A stretch of DNA of 41,008 nucleotides. It comes from Chitinophaga pinensis (GTDB lineage: Bacteria; Bacteroidota; Bacteroidia; Chitinophagales; Chitinophagaceae). The stretch is from positions 1 through 41,008 of the forward strand of contig CAMCHR010000013.1 of the NCBI GenBank assembly GCA_945874755.1. Direction: 5' to 3'. Below are positions 17,504 to 27,131 of the stretch, one piece after another (position 1 is the first letter of the stretch; each line of letters opens with the position of its first letter). A model generated the notes under the pieces. The model ran no database searches. It was not told the origin of the DNA and saw nothing but the letters and a program-made list of their open reading frames with translations. The translations under genes and the position numbers were made by a program.

Positions 17504-18668
17504 TCATAGCACTTGCTCCTCCTCCTCCATTACAGATAGCTGCAGCGCCATATTTTGCTTGATTGTCCTGTAATATATGCGTAAGTGTCACAATAATTCT
17601 TGCCCCACTACAACCTAATGGATGACCAAGTGATACAGCACCGCCCCTTGTATTCACTTTAGAAGCATCTAGCTTTAATAATTTTGTATTGATAATACCT
17701 ACAACAGAAAAAGCTTCATTGAATTCAAAAAAATCAATGTCTGTTGAGGATAAATTGGCTTTTTTTAAAGCTTTTGGTAGGGCCAAAGATGGAGCAGTCG
17801 TGAAATAATTAGGATCATGTGCTGCATCTGCATAACTCGTGATTTTAGCTAAAGGCTTTAAACCTAGTGCTTTCATTTTTTCGCCACTCATTAAAATAAT
17901 TGCAGCAGCGCCATCATTCATCGTACTTGCATTTGCTGCTGTAACAGTGCCATCTTTACTGAAAGCGGGATTTAAACTTGCAATCTTATCAAATTTAACA
18001 TTGAATGGTTCTTCATCTTTATCGATTGTGATAGGATCCCCTTTTCTTTGAGGAATCACTACAGGAACAATTTCATTCACAAACAATCCATTTTCTATGG
18101 ATGCCTGAGATTTTGTATAACTACCAATGGCAAATTCATCTTGATCAGCTCTAGTAATTTGATTTTCAGAAGCACATAAATCAGCAAAATTACCCATTGC
18201 AACCTGATCGTACACATCCACTAATCCATCTTTTGCCAATCCGTCTAATAATGTGGTATCCCCATATTTATTTCCCCAACGTTGATGCATATTGTAAAAT
18301 GGCACATTGCTCATACTCTCCATCCCTCCAGCAACTACAATATCTGCATCCCCTAAAAGAATATTTTGAGCAGCTAGTGCTATGGATTTCATACCACTAG
18401 CACATACTTTATTGATGGTTGTACAAATGACTTTATCAGGTAAGCCAGCCAATTTTGCTGCTTGTCTAGCAGGTGCTTGGCCTAAACCAGCTTGAATGAC
18501 AGAACCCATATACACTTCATCTACTAAATTAGCATCTAATTGGATTTTGTCCAATGCACCCTTAATGGCAATAGCGCCTAATTGCGTTGCAGTACAATTT
18601 TTTAATGACCCACCAAAAGAACCAATTGGGGTTCTTACCGCTGCTACTATAAAAACTTCTTTAGACAT
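17487..18668 (-). CDS. acetyl-CoA C-acyltransferase (thiolase)
   Basis: A 393-residue thiolase of full family length. The acyl-accepting cysteine is Cys89 in NKVCASGMKS; the other catalytic residues lie in FNEAFSV, GHPLGCSGAR and CNGGGGASA. The enzyme condenses or cleaves acyl-CoA with acetyl-CoA; sequence is close to biosynthetic acetoacetyl-CoA thiolases, but a beta-oxidation role is equally possible. It is the last gene of the minus-strand run that starts with parE, 46 nt after cvfB, and may have its own promoter. Its 3' end overlaps that of ytxJ by 17 nt. Confidence 0.93.
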   Translation of the reverse strand: MSKEVFIVAAVRTPIGSFGGSLKNCTATQLGAIAIKGALDKIQLDANLVDEVYMGSVIQAGLGQAPARQAAKLAGLPDKVICTTINKVCASGMKSIALAAQNILLGDADIVVAGGMESMSNVPFYNMHQRWGNKYGDTTLLDGLAKDGLVDVYDQVAMGNFADLCASENQITRADQDEFAIGSYTKSQASIENGLFVNEIVPVVIPQRKGDPITIDKDEEPFNVKFDKIASLNPAFSKDGTVTAANASTMNDGAAAIILMSGEKMKALGLKPLAKITSYADAAHDPNYFTTAPSLALPKALKKANLSSTDIDFFEFNEAFSVVGIINTKLLKLDASKVNTRGGAVSLGHPLGCSGARIIVTLTHILQDNQAKYGAAAICNGGGGASAMIIERI

Positions 18669-18714
18669 AAAATAATTATTAAAAGTAAATAATTAGGGTT
18701 TTAAAAATTGTGTT

Positions 18715-19605
18715 TTAAACTTCTGGAGACGCTGGAGATGCTGAAGTTGCTGGTTTTTCTGGCTGTTCTGGAATCAAACGTATTCCTCCATCTTCTAAAG
18801 TTATTTTTTTGGCCTTATACAAGATCCCTACATTCATTTTAAATGCTTTTTTACTTATACCAAAAAATGCATAAATATCCTCAGGTGAAGATTTATCATG
18901 ATACGGTAAAAAACCTTTATGTAATTTTAATAACTGAATCAATTTAACTTGATCATCATCTAATTTCTCCACCCCTTGTTTTCCAATACCAATATCCAGC
19001 TTATTATCTTCTCTAATTTTTTTAACAAAACCTTCATCAATCATTTGACCAATATGCAAATGGGTAAATACTTCATTTTTATAAACCAATCCTTGATGTA
19101 CTTGATTCACAATAACAACATAACCAATATCTGATTCACGATATACTTGTAATTTAACTTTCTCCCCTTCTCTTACAGTTAGAATATCATTGCTAATTTG
19201 GTTGTCAATTTTCTCTGTCGCTGCAACCCTTCCTGTTTGTTTATCTAAATAAAGTTTAACTAAATACTTTCCACCGAGTCGCATACTTGATAATTGTTGC
19301 GATACTGGAACAAATAAATCCTTCATTAAGCCCCAATCTAAAAATGCACCTTGACCCGTAATGTCTACCACTTTTAAAGCGGCAATATCACCCACAACAG
19401 CAAAAGGCTCTTGTGTGGTGGCAATTAATCTATTATCAGAGTCATGGTATACAAATACGCTAATGGTATCACCCACTTGTAATCCCGATGGTACAAAACG
19501 TTTAGGTAACAATACCCCTTCAGCACCATCATCCATATAAAAGCCAAAATCCACCTTTCGGTCTACACGCATTAAATTAAATTGACCTACATTGATGGTT
19601 GACAT
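18715..19605 (-). CDS. cvfB: S1-domain RNA-binding protein CvfB
   Basis: A 296-residue protein with S1-like OB folds and a C-terminal winged helix, the CvfB/YitL architecture. Visible parts are an N-terminal GQFNLMRVDRKVDFGFYMD strand set, a second module with GQGAFLDWGLMKDLFVP, a third with VQVYRESDIGYVV-like strands (KVKLQVYRESDIGYV), and the wHTH around EDIYAFFGISKKAFK. CvfB binds RNA and affects virulence regulation in Staphylococcus; its role here is not known. It begins 21 nt after parC, within the topoisomerase IV operon. The C terminus has a short Ala/Ser/Pro tail of low complexity. Confidence 0.9.
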   Translation of the reverse strand: MSTINVGQFNLMRVDRKVDFGFYMDDGAEGVLLPKRFVPSGLQVGDTISVFVYHDSDNRLIATTQEPFAVVGDIAALKVVDITGQGAFLDWGLMKDLFVPVSQQLSSMRLGGKYLVKLYLDKQTGRVAATEKIDNQISNDILTVREGEKVKLQVYRESDIGYVVIVNQVHQGLVYKNEVFTHLHIGQMIDEGFVKKIREDNKLDIGIGKQGVEKLDDDQVKLIQLLKLHKGFLPYHDKSSPEDIYAFFGISKKAFKMNVGILYKAKKITLEDGGIRLIPEQPEKPATSASPASPEV

Positions 19606-19626
19606 AGCACTTGGTTTTATACAAAA

Positions 19627-22149
19627 TTAGAACAATTCTGGCTGTTCATCATTAGGATCTTTGATGACTACTTTATTTTCCCATCCCATTTCGATCGTTT
19701 TACTAAAATCAACCAATTTGGTACCTACCGCTTTAGAACCCATCACATCCACCATTTTACTCACTTTGAACTTCGCTTTTCTTACCTGAGTCCCTTTTCC
19801 AGAAACTACCACCAAGACAGGTTCAATATGAGTCGTCACAGCAGCCACATAATTTCCATTGCCTTCTTTAATAAATGAAAATGGCGTTTTTAGGGTGGAG
19901 GTTTCAATTTTAAAACGCTTGATATTGAATTGTAATTTCTCTTTATCTAAATACACAGCTGTAATCACTTTCGATGGATTGAATTTCTCTATAAAAATAA
20001 CTTTCTCTGGATCAAATCTTTGTGTCAATTCTGTATCAGTTACTTCATAGAGTCCATCTTTATCAATCACAATTAATTTTTCATCTTCAAAAGTGCCTAA
20101 GTAAAGTCCTTTTTCCTCCGTATTCAATCTTCCAAACTTATCGTCAAACCATAATTTCCTACCTAACAACGTACTTTTACCAGCATCTTTTAACTTAACT
20201 AATTTCACAGGATATTTTGTAACCTGATTTCCTACACTGGTTCTTCCTTTTACTTCTAATGTTTCAAAGAAAAAGTCAAATTCCTTAATTCTTGCACTAC
20301 AGTTTGGACTCAAAACAATTTTTACCGATTCTGCTTCACCATTTGCATTAATCGATAAATAATGCACTTTAGATTTTTCTAAATTTTTTGCTAATACATA
20401 TTCTTTATCCCTAGTGATTCCAGTCACGTTAAAACGTTTAGCATAACTTATTCCAGAAGCACCATCTACATAAATCATATTGTAGGTAGTACGTTCATCA
20501 TTCTTCTGGAATACAGCAGCATGTAAAATATCTTTCCCTATAAAAATTTTATCAGATACTTTCACCACTTTCATTGTACCACCTTTGGTAAATGCAATGA
20601 TATCATCATAATCAGTACAGTCACATAAAAATTCATCTTTCTTTAAACTTGTTCCAATAAACCCTTCTGATCTATTGATATAAAGTTTCGTATTTGCAAT
20701 AGCCACTTGTTTTACTTGAATGGTATCAAACTCCTTTAATTCAGTTTTACGCTCTTTCCCTTTACCGTATTTCTTTTGTAAGTTTTCATAATAACTTACC
20801 GCATAATCTATTAAATTTTCGAGATTGTTTTTAACTTCTTTAATTTCTGCTTCTATAGATTTGATTTGTGCAATTAATTCTTCAATATCAAGTTTATAAA
20901 TTCTTCTTACTGGCTTGTCTGTTAATTTCAATAAATCTGCTCGCTCAATTGGCTTTTTGAATTTCTTTTTAAATGGTTCAAATGCTTTGTCAATGGCATC
21001 AATTACTTTTTCCCAGTTAAGGTGCTTTTTCTCAAGTTCTTGGTAAATTTTTTCTTCGAAGAATATTTTTTCTAAACTAGTGAAATGCCATTTATCTAAT
21101 AACTCTTGTAAATGAATTTCTAATTCTGCTTTTAATAAAGCTTTGGTATGGTCTACTGAATACCTTAATAAATCACTCGCACCTAAAAATTGTGGACGTT
21201 GATTTACAATTACGCATACATTAGGTGACAAGCTGATTTCGCAATCCGTAAATGCATACAAAGCATCAATAGTAATATCTGGAGAAATACCAGTCGCTAA
21301 ATCAATCTGAATTTCAACTTCAGCCGCTGTCACATCAATCACTTTTTTGATTTTGATTTTACCTTGGTCATTTGCCTTGGTAATACTTTCCATCAATTGG
21401 GTTGTAGTGACACCGTAGGGTACATCTTTGATGACCAATGTTTTCTTATCTAATTCTTCGATATGTGCCCTTACTCTAACTTTTCCTCCACGTTTACCAT
21501 CATTATAAGCCGAAGCATCCACCATACCCCCTGTTTGAAAGTCTGGTAATAACTCAAATTTACGTCCTCTTAAATATTTAACAGAAGCATCTAATAGTTC
21601 ATTGAAATTATGTGGCAATATCTTAGTGGATAAACCAACAGCAATACCATCAGCTCCTTGTGCTAATAATAGAGGGAACTTCATTGGTAAAGTAACAGGT
21701 TCATTTTTTCGTCCGTCATAACTCAGTGACCAATCCGTTGTTTTTGCGTTAAAAGCAACTTCAAGCGCAAACTTGCTTAATCTAGCTTCAATATAACGAG
21801 AAGCAGCAGCAGAATCACCCGTTCTTACATCCCCCCAGTTTCCTTGAGTTTCTACCAATAAATTCTTTTGTCCAATATTCACCAATGCATCTCCAATACT
21901 AGCATCACCATGCGGATGGTACTGCATACTCTGTCCAATAATATTCGCCACTTTATTGAATCTACCATCGTCCATTTCCTTCATGGCATGAAGGATTCTT
22001 CTTTGAACAGGCTTTAAGCCATCTTCTATTGCTGGTACTGCCCTTTCTAAAATAACATAAGAAGCATAATCTAAGAACCAGTTTTTATACTGTCCTTGTA
22101 CGCCAGATACGTTCTCTGTTACCCTACTTAAATTTTTTTCTTTTGCCAT
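19627..22149 (-). CDS. parC: DNA topoisomerase IV subunit A
   Basis: An 840-residue type IIA topoisomerase A subunit. The winged-helix region holds the quinolone-site motif HPHGDASIGDALV (residues 78-90) and the DNA-cleaving Tyr119 in AAASRYIEA. A coiled-coil tower around residues 420-450 precedes the C-terminal beta-pinwheel. I see no GyrA box (QRRGGKG-like), so it is ParC rather than GyrA, and parE is three genes upstream in the same operon. The complex unlinks daughter chromosomes. The chain ends in PELF, common in Bacteroidota ParC. It starts 21 nt after the cupin gene. Confidence 0.95.
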   Translation of the reverse strand: MAKEKNLSRVTENVSGVQGQYKNWFLDYASYVILERAVPAIEDGLKPVQRRILHAMKEMDDGRFNKVANIIGQSMQYHPHGDASIGDALVNIGQKNLLVETQGNWGDVRTGDSAAASRYIEARLSKFALEVAFNAKTTDWSLSYDGRKNEPVTLPMKFPLLLAQGADGIAVGLSTKILPHNFNELLDASVKYLRGRKFELLPDFQTGGMVDASAYNDGKRGGKVRVRAHIEELDKKTLVIKDVPYGVTTTQLMESITKANDQGKIKIKKVIDVTAAEVEIQIDLATGISPDITIDALYAFTDCEISLSPNVCVIVNQRPQFLGASDLLRYSVDHTKALLKAELEIHLQELLDKWHFTSLEKIFFEEKIYQELEKKHLNWEKVIDAIDKAFEPFKKKFKKPIERADLLKLTDKPVRRIYKLDIEELIAQIKSIEAEIKEVKNNLENLIDYAVSYYENLQKKYGKGKERKTELKEFDTIQVKQVAIANTKLYINRSEGFIGTSLKKDEFLCDCTDYDDIIAFTKGGTMKVVKVSDKIFIGKDILHAAVFQKNDERTTYNMIYVDGASGISYAKRFNVTGITRDKEYVLAKNLEKSKVHYLSINANGEAESVKIVLSPNCSARIKEFDFFFETLEVKGRTSVGNQVTKYPVKLVKLKDAGKSTLLGRKLWFDDKFGRLNTEEKGLYLGTFEDEKLIVIDKDGLYEVTDTELTQRFDPEKVIFIEKFNPSKVITAVYLDKEKLQFNIKRFKIETSTLKTPFSFIKEGNGNYVAAVTTHIEPVLVVVSGKGTQVRKAKFKVSKMVDVMGSKAVGTKLVDFSKTIEMGWENKVVIKDPNDEQPELF

Positions 22150-22170
22150 AACTATACTAATTCGTAACGA

Positions 22171-22539
22171 CTAGATCCGATGTGTATCTTCACTTCCGTC
22201 ACTTAAACTATTTAATTCTATATAAACAATATCCGTGATTGCAGTTAATTCATGCCAAATATTCGCAGGAATTTTAACCCTTATTGGCGCAATCAATTCG
22301 ATTGTTTTTTCTTCATTTGTTACTAGATCCTTCCAATGTAAATTTGCTTTTCCTTGCACTAAAAGCATGTCCTCTGGATTTTTACCTGCCGAAATCCCTT
22401 TATGATAATGTTGTCCGCTTATTGTTCCAGCATTTCTGTACAACAATAAAAATTCACCTGTCCTATCTGTACTAAAATAATGAAGCACGCCACGTTCATC
22501 AACTGCTTTAATATCTATTGGGTGAACTTGTACAGACAT
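22171..22539 (-). CDS. small cupin-fold protein
   Basis: A 122-residue single-domain cupin of the type related to sugar ketoisomerase/WxcM-like proteins. The metal or substrate site is suggested by GQHYHKG (two His) and by WHELTAI with a further His and Glu; the LLVQGKANLHW strand is typical. No catalytic assignment is possible. It lies between DUF1835 (10 nt upstream) and parC (21 nt downstream), so it is translated from the topoisomerase IV message. Whether this position has functional meaning or is chance is unknown. Confidence 0.8.
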   Translation of the reverse strand: MSVQVHPIDIKAVDERGVLHYFSTDRTGEFLLLYRNAGTISGQHYHKGISAGKNPEDMLLVQGKANLHWKDLVTNEEKTIELIAPIRVKIPANIWHELTAITDIVYIELNSLSDGSEDTHRI

Positions 22540-22549
22540 GTTTACTTTT

Positions 22550-23386
22550 TTAGACTTCAGTTTCGTTTATCACCGTTGATCCACCAGGCATTTGAACAAC
22601 CATATCTTTCCAACCTTTAGACCAATCACCAGCAATGACTAATTTACCTGATTCTTCTAATGCTTTTAAACGAGATACGATAAAAGCATCACCCAATTTC
22701 ACTTTTAATTTAGCCATGATATTGGATAAAGCACTAGGTAGTTTTTGTGCATTTTTTGTAAGCAATGCTATAATTTCTTTATCATAACAACCAATATGCA
22801 TGCTTACTAATTTCTTACCACCTTCTAAGAATCTTACCCCCTCATTTTCTTGACATAATTTTTTCCACTCATCTGGATCCAATTCAAATTCACTTAAAGT
22901 AATTGGTCTAGCTAATTTTTTAGCTTTTAAAAACTCTTTAGGTTCAATTTGACTTAAATGCGTTGGATAAAATAATTGCCCTTTTTCATTTAAGAAAGGC
23001 AGGTTATTTAAATATAAAACATGAATTCTGCTTTGGTATTCTTTAAACTGGCTCATTAACCAATAATAGCCAGATACATCGTGTGCATTTTGTCCCATCC
23101 AAATCCAAATCAATTCATTTTCATCATGGTTCAATGAATTAATTAACTGATGTATTGTTAATGTATCATCCACTATGTCTAATTGATCTTCATAGGGGGA
23201 ATCCACTAAGACCGTTTTCCACCAGTCTCTTCTTGCTTGATATCCCTCTGTTTCATAGATATCCATCAAAGGTCCAACTGCATAGTCGTCCTTCATCTCA
23301 ATGATTTTTCCAGATAAGGTTTCATCTGATTCAATAGCAGCTTTTAAAGCAGCTATATCTGCGGTATTAAATACTATGTGTATCAT
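22550..23386 (-). CDS. DUF1835 domain protein
   Basis: A 278-residue protein starting [18 protein letters not shown], the characteristic DUF1835 N terminus, followed by the [15 protein letters not shown] segment ([16 protein letters not shown]) and a C-terminal all-helical part with [24 protein letters not shown], matching the DUF3658-type companion region. Function is not established for the family. The ATG lies inside the parE coding sequence, with a 20-nt overlap, so its translation is almost certainly coupled to parE. It has no signal peptide or membrane segment and should be cytosolic. Confidence 0.85.
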   Translation of the reverse strand: MIHIVFNTADIAALKAAIESDETLSGKIIEMKDDYAVGPLMDIYETEGYQARRDWWKTVLVDSPYEDQLDIVDDTLTIHQLINSLNHDENELIWIWMGQNAHDVSGYYWLMSQFKEYQSRIHVLYLNNLPFLNEKGQLFYPTHLSQIEPKEFLKAKKLARPITLSEFELDPDEWKKLCQENEGVRFLEGGKKLVSMHIGCYDKEIIALLTKNAQKLPSALSNIMAKLKVKLGDAFIVSRLKALEESGKLVIAGDWSKGWKDMVVQMPGGSTVINETEV

Positions 23387-25262
23387 TTGCTTTATCTAGT
23401 TCAACTTTTAAATTATTGATAATAAACTCCTGTCTTTCTGGGGTATTTTTTCCCATATAATATTCTAACAAATGTTGAATATGATCTCCTTGTTCTAAAA
23501 TAACTGGCGCTAATTTAATGTCAGCATTGATAAATTTTCCAAATTCATCTGGACTAATTTCACCCAAACCTTTGAATCGAGTGATTTCGGGTTTGCTCCC
23601 TAATTCACTAATTGCTTTTTGCTTTTCTGATTCATCATAACAGTAAATGGTCTTTTGTTTGTTTCTAACGCGGAATAATGGCGTTTCCAAAACAAATACA
23701 TGACCTCTCTTTACTAAATCAGGGAAGAACTGCAAAAAGAAGGTCAACATCAATAATCGAATGTGCATCCCGTCTACATCGGCATCTGTTGCAATCACAA
23801 TATTATTGTAACGTAACCCATCTAATCCATCCTCAATATTTAATGCATGCTGTAATAAGTTAAACTCCTCATTCTCATACACGACCTTCTTTGTTAACCC
23901 AAAAGCATTCAATGGCTTACCTCTTAAACTAAATACAGCTTGTGTATCTACATTTCTTGATTTGGTAATACTTCCACTTGCAGAATCTCCCTCGGTAATA
24001 AATAAAGTGCTATTCTGTTGTGTAGAAATAAAAATCTCTTTATTCTTAGTGGGCAGTTCGTCATTTAAGTGGACTCTACAATCTCTTAATTTCTTATTAT
24101 GTAAATTGGCTTTTTTGGCACGCTCATTCGCTAGTTTTTTGATTCCAGCTAATTCTTTTCTTTCACGTTCATTTTGTTCAACCCTTTTCTTCAATGCTTC
24201 TGCCACAGTTGGATTTCTGTGTAAAAAATTATCCAATTCTTTTGCCAAAAATTCAGTGATGAAATTTTTCATACTAGGCCCACCATCTGCTACATTCTGT
24301 GATCCTAACTTCGTTTTAGTTTGACTTTCAAAAACTGGTTCTTGCACTCTAACAGATACAGCTGCTACAATACTTGTTCTTATATCTGATGCTTCATAAT
24401 CTTTTTTATAAAAATCACGTATTACTTTTACATAGGCTTCTCTAAATGCTTGTTGGTGTGTACCACCTTGCGTGGTAAATTGACCATTCACAAATGAAAA
24501 AATGTCTTCCCCATAATCATTGTTATGCGAAATGGCCACTTCGATATCCTCCCCTTTTAAGTGTATAATTGGATACCTTAATTCATCGGGATTGGTTTTA
24601 CGCTCTAATAAATCCAGTAAGCCATTTTTACTTACAAATTTTTTATCGTTAAAATGGATAACTAAACCAGCATTTAAATAACAATAATTCCATAACTGAC
24701 CCTCAATATATTCATAGATGTAATGGTAGTTTTTAAAAACTGTAGCATCGGGGGTAAACACCACCAAAGTTCCATTGGGTTCTGTCGTTTTTGATTCCTT
24801 GGTTTCTTCAATCAAAAGCCCTCTTTTAAAGCTTGCCGATTTTTGTTTGCCCTCTCTATAAGCAGTGACTTCAAAGACTTCGCTCAAAGCATTGACTGCT
24901 TTTGTACCTACGCCATTTAATCCAACAGATTTCTGGAATGCCTTGCTATCGTATTTTGCTCCAGTATTGATTTTACTCACTACATCCACAATCTTACCTA
25001 AAGGAATCCCTCGACCATAGTCTCGAATGGTCACTGTTTTATCCTGAATTGAAATTTCCACTTGTTTACCATACCCCATGGTATGTTCATCAATACAGTT
25101 ATCAATCACCTCCTTCATCAATACATATATTCCATCATCTGGTGCAGATCCATCACCCAACTTTCCAATATACATTCCTGGACGCAGACGAATATGCTCC
25201 TTCCAATCTAATGATCTGATGGAGTCTTCATTATATTCTGCCCCTATTTTTGCTTCTGCCAT
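23367..25262 (-). CDS. parE: DNA topoisomerase IV subunit B
   Basis: A 631-residue ATPase subunit of topoisomerase IV. The GHKL ATP site is seen in [11 protein letters not shown] and DYGRGIP with [13 protein letters not shown]; the TOPRIM domain has [10 protein letters not shown] and [12 protein letters not shown], which bind the magnesium ions for DNA cleavage. No large TOPRIM insertion is present. The start at 25262 ([13 protein letters not shown]) is preferred over one at 25301 because a consensus promoter at 25306-25335 places the transcript start near 25299. It heads the operon parE, DUF1835, cupin, parC, cvfB and probably thiolase, and overlaps DUF1835 by 20 nt. Confidence 0.95.
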   Translation of the reverse strand: MAEAKIGAEYNEDSIRSLDWKEHIRLRPGMYIGKLGDGSAPDDGIYVLMKEVIDNCIDEHTMGYGKQVEISIQDKTVTIRDYGRGIPLGKIVDVVSKINTGAKYDSKAFQKSVGLNGVGTKAVNALSEVFEVTAYREGKQKSASFKRGLLIEETKESKTTEPNGTLVVFTPDATVFKNYHYIYEYIEGQLWNYCYLNAGLVIHFNDKKFVSKNGLLDLLERKTNPDELRYPIIHLKGEDIEVAISHNNDYGEDIFSFVNGQFTTQGGTHQQAFREAYVKVIRDFYKKDYEASDIRTSIVAAVSVRVQEPVFESQTKTKLGSQNVADGGPSMKNFITEFLAKELDNFLHRNPTVAEALKKRVEQNERERKELAGIKKLANERAKKANLHNKKLRDCRVHLNDELPTKNKEIFISTQQNSTLFITEGDSASGSITKSRNVDTQAVFSLRGKPLNAFGLTKKVVYENEEFNLLQHALNIEDGLDGLRYNNIVIATDADVDGMHIRLLMLTFFLQFFPDLVKRGHVFVLETPLFRVRNKQKTIYCYDESEKQKAISELGSKPEITRFKGLGEISPDEFGKFINADIKLAPVILEQGDHIQHLLEYYMGKNTPERQEFIINNLKVELDKANDTHSI

Positions 25263-25305
25263 AATTATCAATACTTTACGAGCAATAAATGCCCTAATCA
25301 AGCTG

Positions 25306-25335
25306 CAAATCTAATACTCCAAGTAAGTTTTGCAA
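25306..25335 (-). promoter_or_regulatory. promoter of the parE operon
   Basis: On the minus strand, TTG (25335-25333), a 19-nt spacer and TAGATTTG (25313-25306) match the Bacteroidota consensus exactly. It should start transcription near 25299, about 37 nt before the parE ATG. Confidence 0.75.
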
Positions 25336-25353
25336 TCTAAATATTTGCAAAAC
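25327..25353. promoter_or_regulatory. perfect 9-bp inverted repeat, possible operator
   Basis: GTTTTGCAA (25327-25335) and TTGCAAAAC (25345-25353) are separated by 9 nt in the divergent parE/ykgJ promoter region. The left arm covers the parE -33 TTG; the right arm covers a TATTTG box that could serve ykgJ. A dimeric regulator could bind here, or the symmetry may only reflect two facing promoters. Confidence 0.45.
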
Positions 25354-25360
25354 TGCCCAA

Positions 25361-25924
25361 ATGTGGATAAAAGGATTAAAGCATTATCTTTATACCATCG
25401 AAAAAGAAGCTACATATCCTATTACTGATCTTGATTTTATCAAAAACAAGTCCGTTGAACTTGAAGCAGAAAATCTAGAATTCCAGGAATTTTTAAGGAA
25501 TTTAGATAGTTTAAGCCTTGATAAAGCCGTTTTTGAGCTGTCTGAAGCGATTTCACCCAAAATTGAATGCACTGACTGTGGAAATTGCTGTAAAAGCTTG
25601 ATGGTCAATATAGATGAAAACGAGGCCAACCATTTATCTGCACATTTAGGACAGACCAGGGCAGAATTTGACCAAAAATACCTGGACAAGGGTGACTCTG
25701 GCAGAATGGTGATCAATGCGATCCCCTGCCATTTCTTAGTGGGCAATAGCTGTAGCGTTTATTCACATCGTTTTGCTGGATGTAAAGAATTCCCAGCATT
25801 TCATGTACCCGATTTCAAAAAAAGGTTGTTTACGACCTATATGCACTACGACAGATGCCCCATTATATTTAATGTGATGGAAACATTAAAAGTAGATGCA
25901 GGATTTAAACAACCAAGTTCCTAA
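25361..25924 (+). CDS. YkgJ family cysteine cluster protein
   Basis: A 187-residue protein with the YkgJ/UPF0153 pattern of cysteines: CTDCGNCC in the middle, then CHF, CSVY, GCKEF and a final DRCPI. These eight cysteines are thought to bind zinc or an iron-sulfur cluster. The biochemical role is unknown. The N-terminal ~60 residues form a helical region without known similarity. The downstream NamZ-type gene begins 15 nt after the stop, so they form a two-gene unit divergent from parE. The ATG at 25361 lies shortly after a TATTTG box at 25342-25347 within the inverted repeat. Confidence 0.85.
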   Translation: MWIKGLKHYLYTIEKEATYPITDLDFIKNKSVELEAENLEFQEFLRNLDSLSLDKAVFELSEAISPKIECTDCGNCCKSLMVNIDENEANHLSAHLGQTRAEFDQKYLDKGDSGRMVINAIPCHFLVGNSCSVYSHRFAGCKEFPAFHVPDFKKRLFTTYMHYDRCPIIFNVMETLKVDAGFKQPSS

Positions 25925-25939
25925 TTTTAATTGTATAGT

Positions 25940-27118
25940 ATGGCGTTACAATTTGGAATTGATATCTTATTACAAAATGAACCAATTTGGAAAAAGGATC
26001 GTATTGCAATGCTAACGAATGATGCGGCAAGAACAACCTCAGGTGTAATTAGTAGATTGGCATTAAAGGAAGCAGGGTTTAATTTGACTAGCATCTTTTC
26101 TCCAGAACACGGCATTAATACAATAGGTGAAGATGGGGCATTGATGAAGGATGGGTTTGATATAATTACTGGACTTCCCATCATAAGCCTATATGGTGAA
26201 AAATATATGCCTTCTGCAGATGATTTGAAGGACATTGATACCTTATTATTTGATGTACCCGATGCTGGCACTAGGTTTTATACCTATTTATGGTCTATGA
26301 CTTATTGGATAGAAGCAGCAGCTAAATATAATAAACAAGTCATTATTTTAGACAGGCCCAATCCCTTAGGTGGAAACCTAGCTTTAAGTGAAGGCCCCAT
26401 GTTAGATGAAGATATAACCAGTTTTATTGGACGATTTAATATTCCAGTTAAGCACCAATGTACACTCGGCGAATTAGCACTTTATTTTAATAGCGTTCAA
26501 CAGTGGAATGCAAATCTCAAAGTCATACAATGTGTAGGATGGAATAGAGCACAATTATTTTTTGATTGGAATCAAAAATGGGTTAACCCTTCACCTGCTT
26601 TACAAAATTTTGAAGCGACGATTTTATATCCTGGTTTATGTTTTTTTGAAGCCACCAATTTATCGGTTGGCAGAGGTACTTCCTATTCTTTTGAATGGAT
26701 TGGTGCCCCATGGTTAAAACAAAAAGAGATCATGATGATGGCGCATAATATGCTTGGGGAAGATTATAAATTAGAACCCATCAACTTAGCAATTCAGGTT
26801 GCGAATGAAACATCCACTTTTAAAGGCATTAGAATGAAAGTAAAAGATCCATATCAATATCCAGCTGTTATGAATGGGCTTCTTTTATTAAAATTACTGA
26901 AGGATTTACATCCAAATGATTTTAAATGGATGCCTTATAAAACCAATGCAAATCCTAGTGGAGAAAATCATTTATCCTTATTATTAGGGATTCAAAATGC
27001 GGAGCAATTATTTGAACTGCCTTTAAAAGAATGGCTTCAAAATTGTATTAAAATAATCAAAGTGCGTAATTGGAATCATACCATTTCGCCTTTTTTATTG
27101 TACGAGTTACCAATTTGA
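25940..27118 (+). CDS. DUF1343/NamZ-type exo-beta-N-acetylmuramidase
   Basis: A 392-residue member of the DUF1343 family, whose Bacillus subtilis member NamZ removes terminal N-acetylmuramic acid from peptidoglycan fragments. Family motifs are the N-terminal GIDILL and FSPEHGI, DVPDAGTRFYTY, LDRPNPLGG, and GRGTSYSFEWIGAPW. The ATG at 25940 was chosen over a TTG at 25931. No signal peptide is seen, unlike many exported family members, so it may work in the cytosol on imported muropeptides, or the start may be misplaced. It is in one unit with ykgJ. A cell-wall recycling role is inferred from the family only. Confidence 0.87.
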   Translation: MALQFGIDILLQNEPIWKKDRIAMLTNDAARTTSGVISRLALKEAGFNLTSIFSPEHGINTIGEDGALMKDGFDIITGLPIISLYGEKYMPSADDLKDIDTLLFDVPDAGTRFYTYLWSMTYWIEAAAKYNKQVIILDRPNPLGGNLALSEGPMLDEDITSFIGRFNIPVKHQCTLGELALYFNSVQQWNANLKVIQCVGWNRAQLFFDWNQKWVNPSPALQNFEATILYPGLCFFEATNLSVGRGTSYSFEWIGAPWLKQKEIMMMAHNMLGEDYKLEPINLAIQVANETSTFKGIRMKVKDPYQYPAVMNGLLLLKLLKDLHPNDFKWMPYKTNANPSGENHLSLLLGIQNAEQLFELPLKEWLQNCIKIIKVRNWNHTISPFLLYELPI

Positions 27119-27131
27119 TTTAGAGAAAAAA

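Noticed and set aside
23962..24324. 120-residue open frame opposite parE
   Set aside because: It is an antisense shadow of conserved parE codons, without recognisable features; the same holds for other short frames inside real genes.
19627..25262. GyrA/GyrB instead of ParC/ParE
   Set aside because: The A subunit lacks a GyrA box, and the two subunits lie in one operon. The call is topoisomerase IV.
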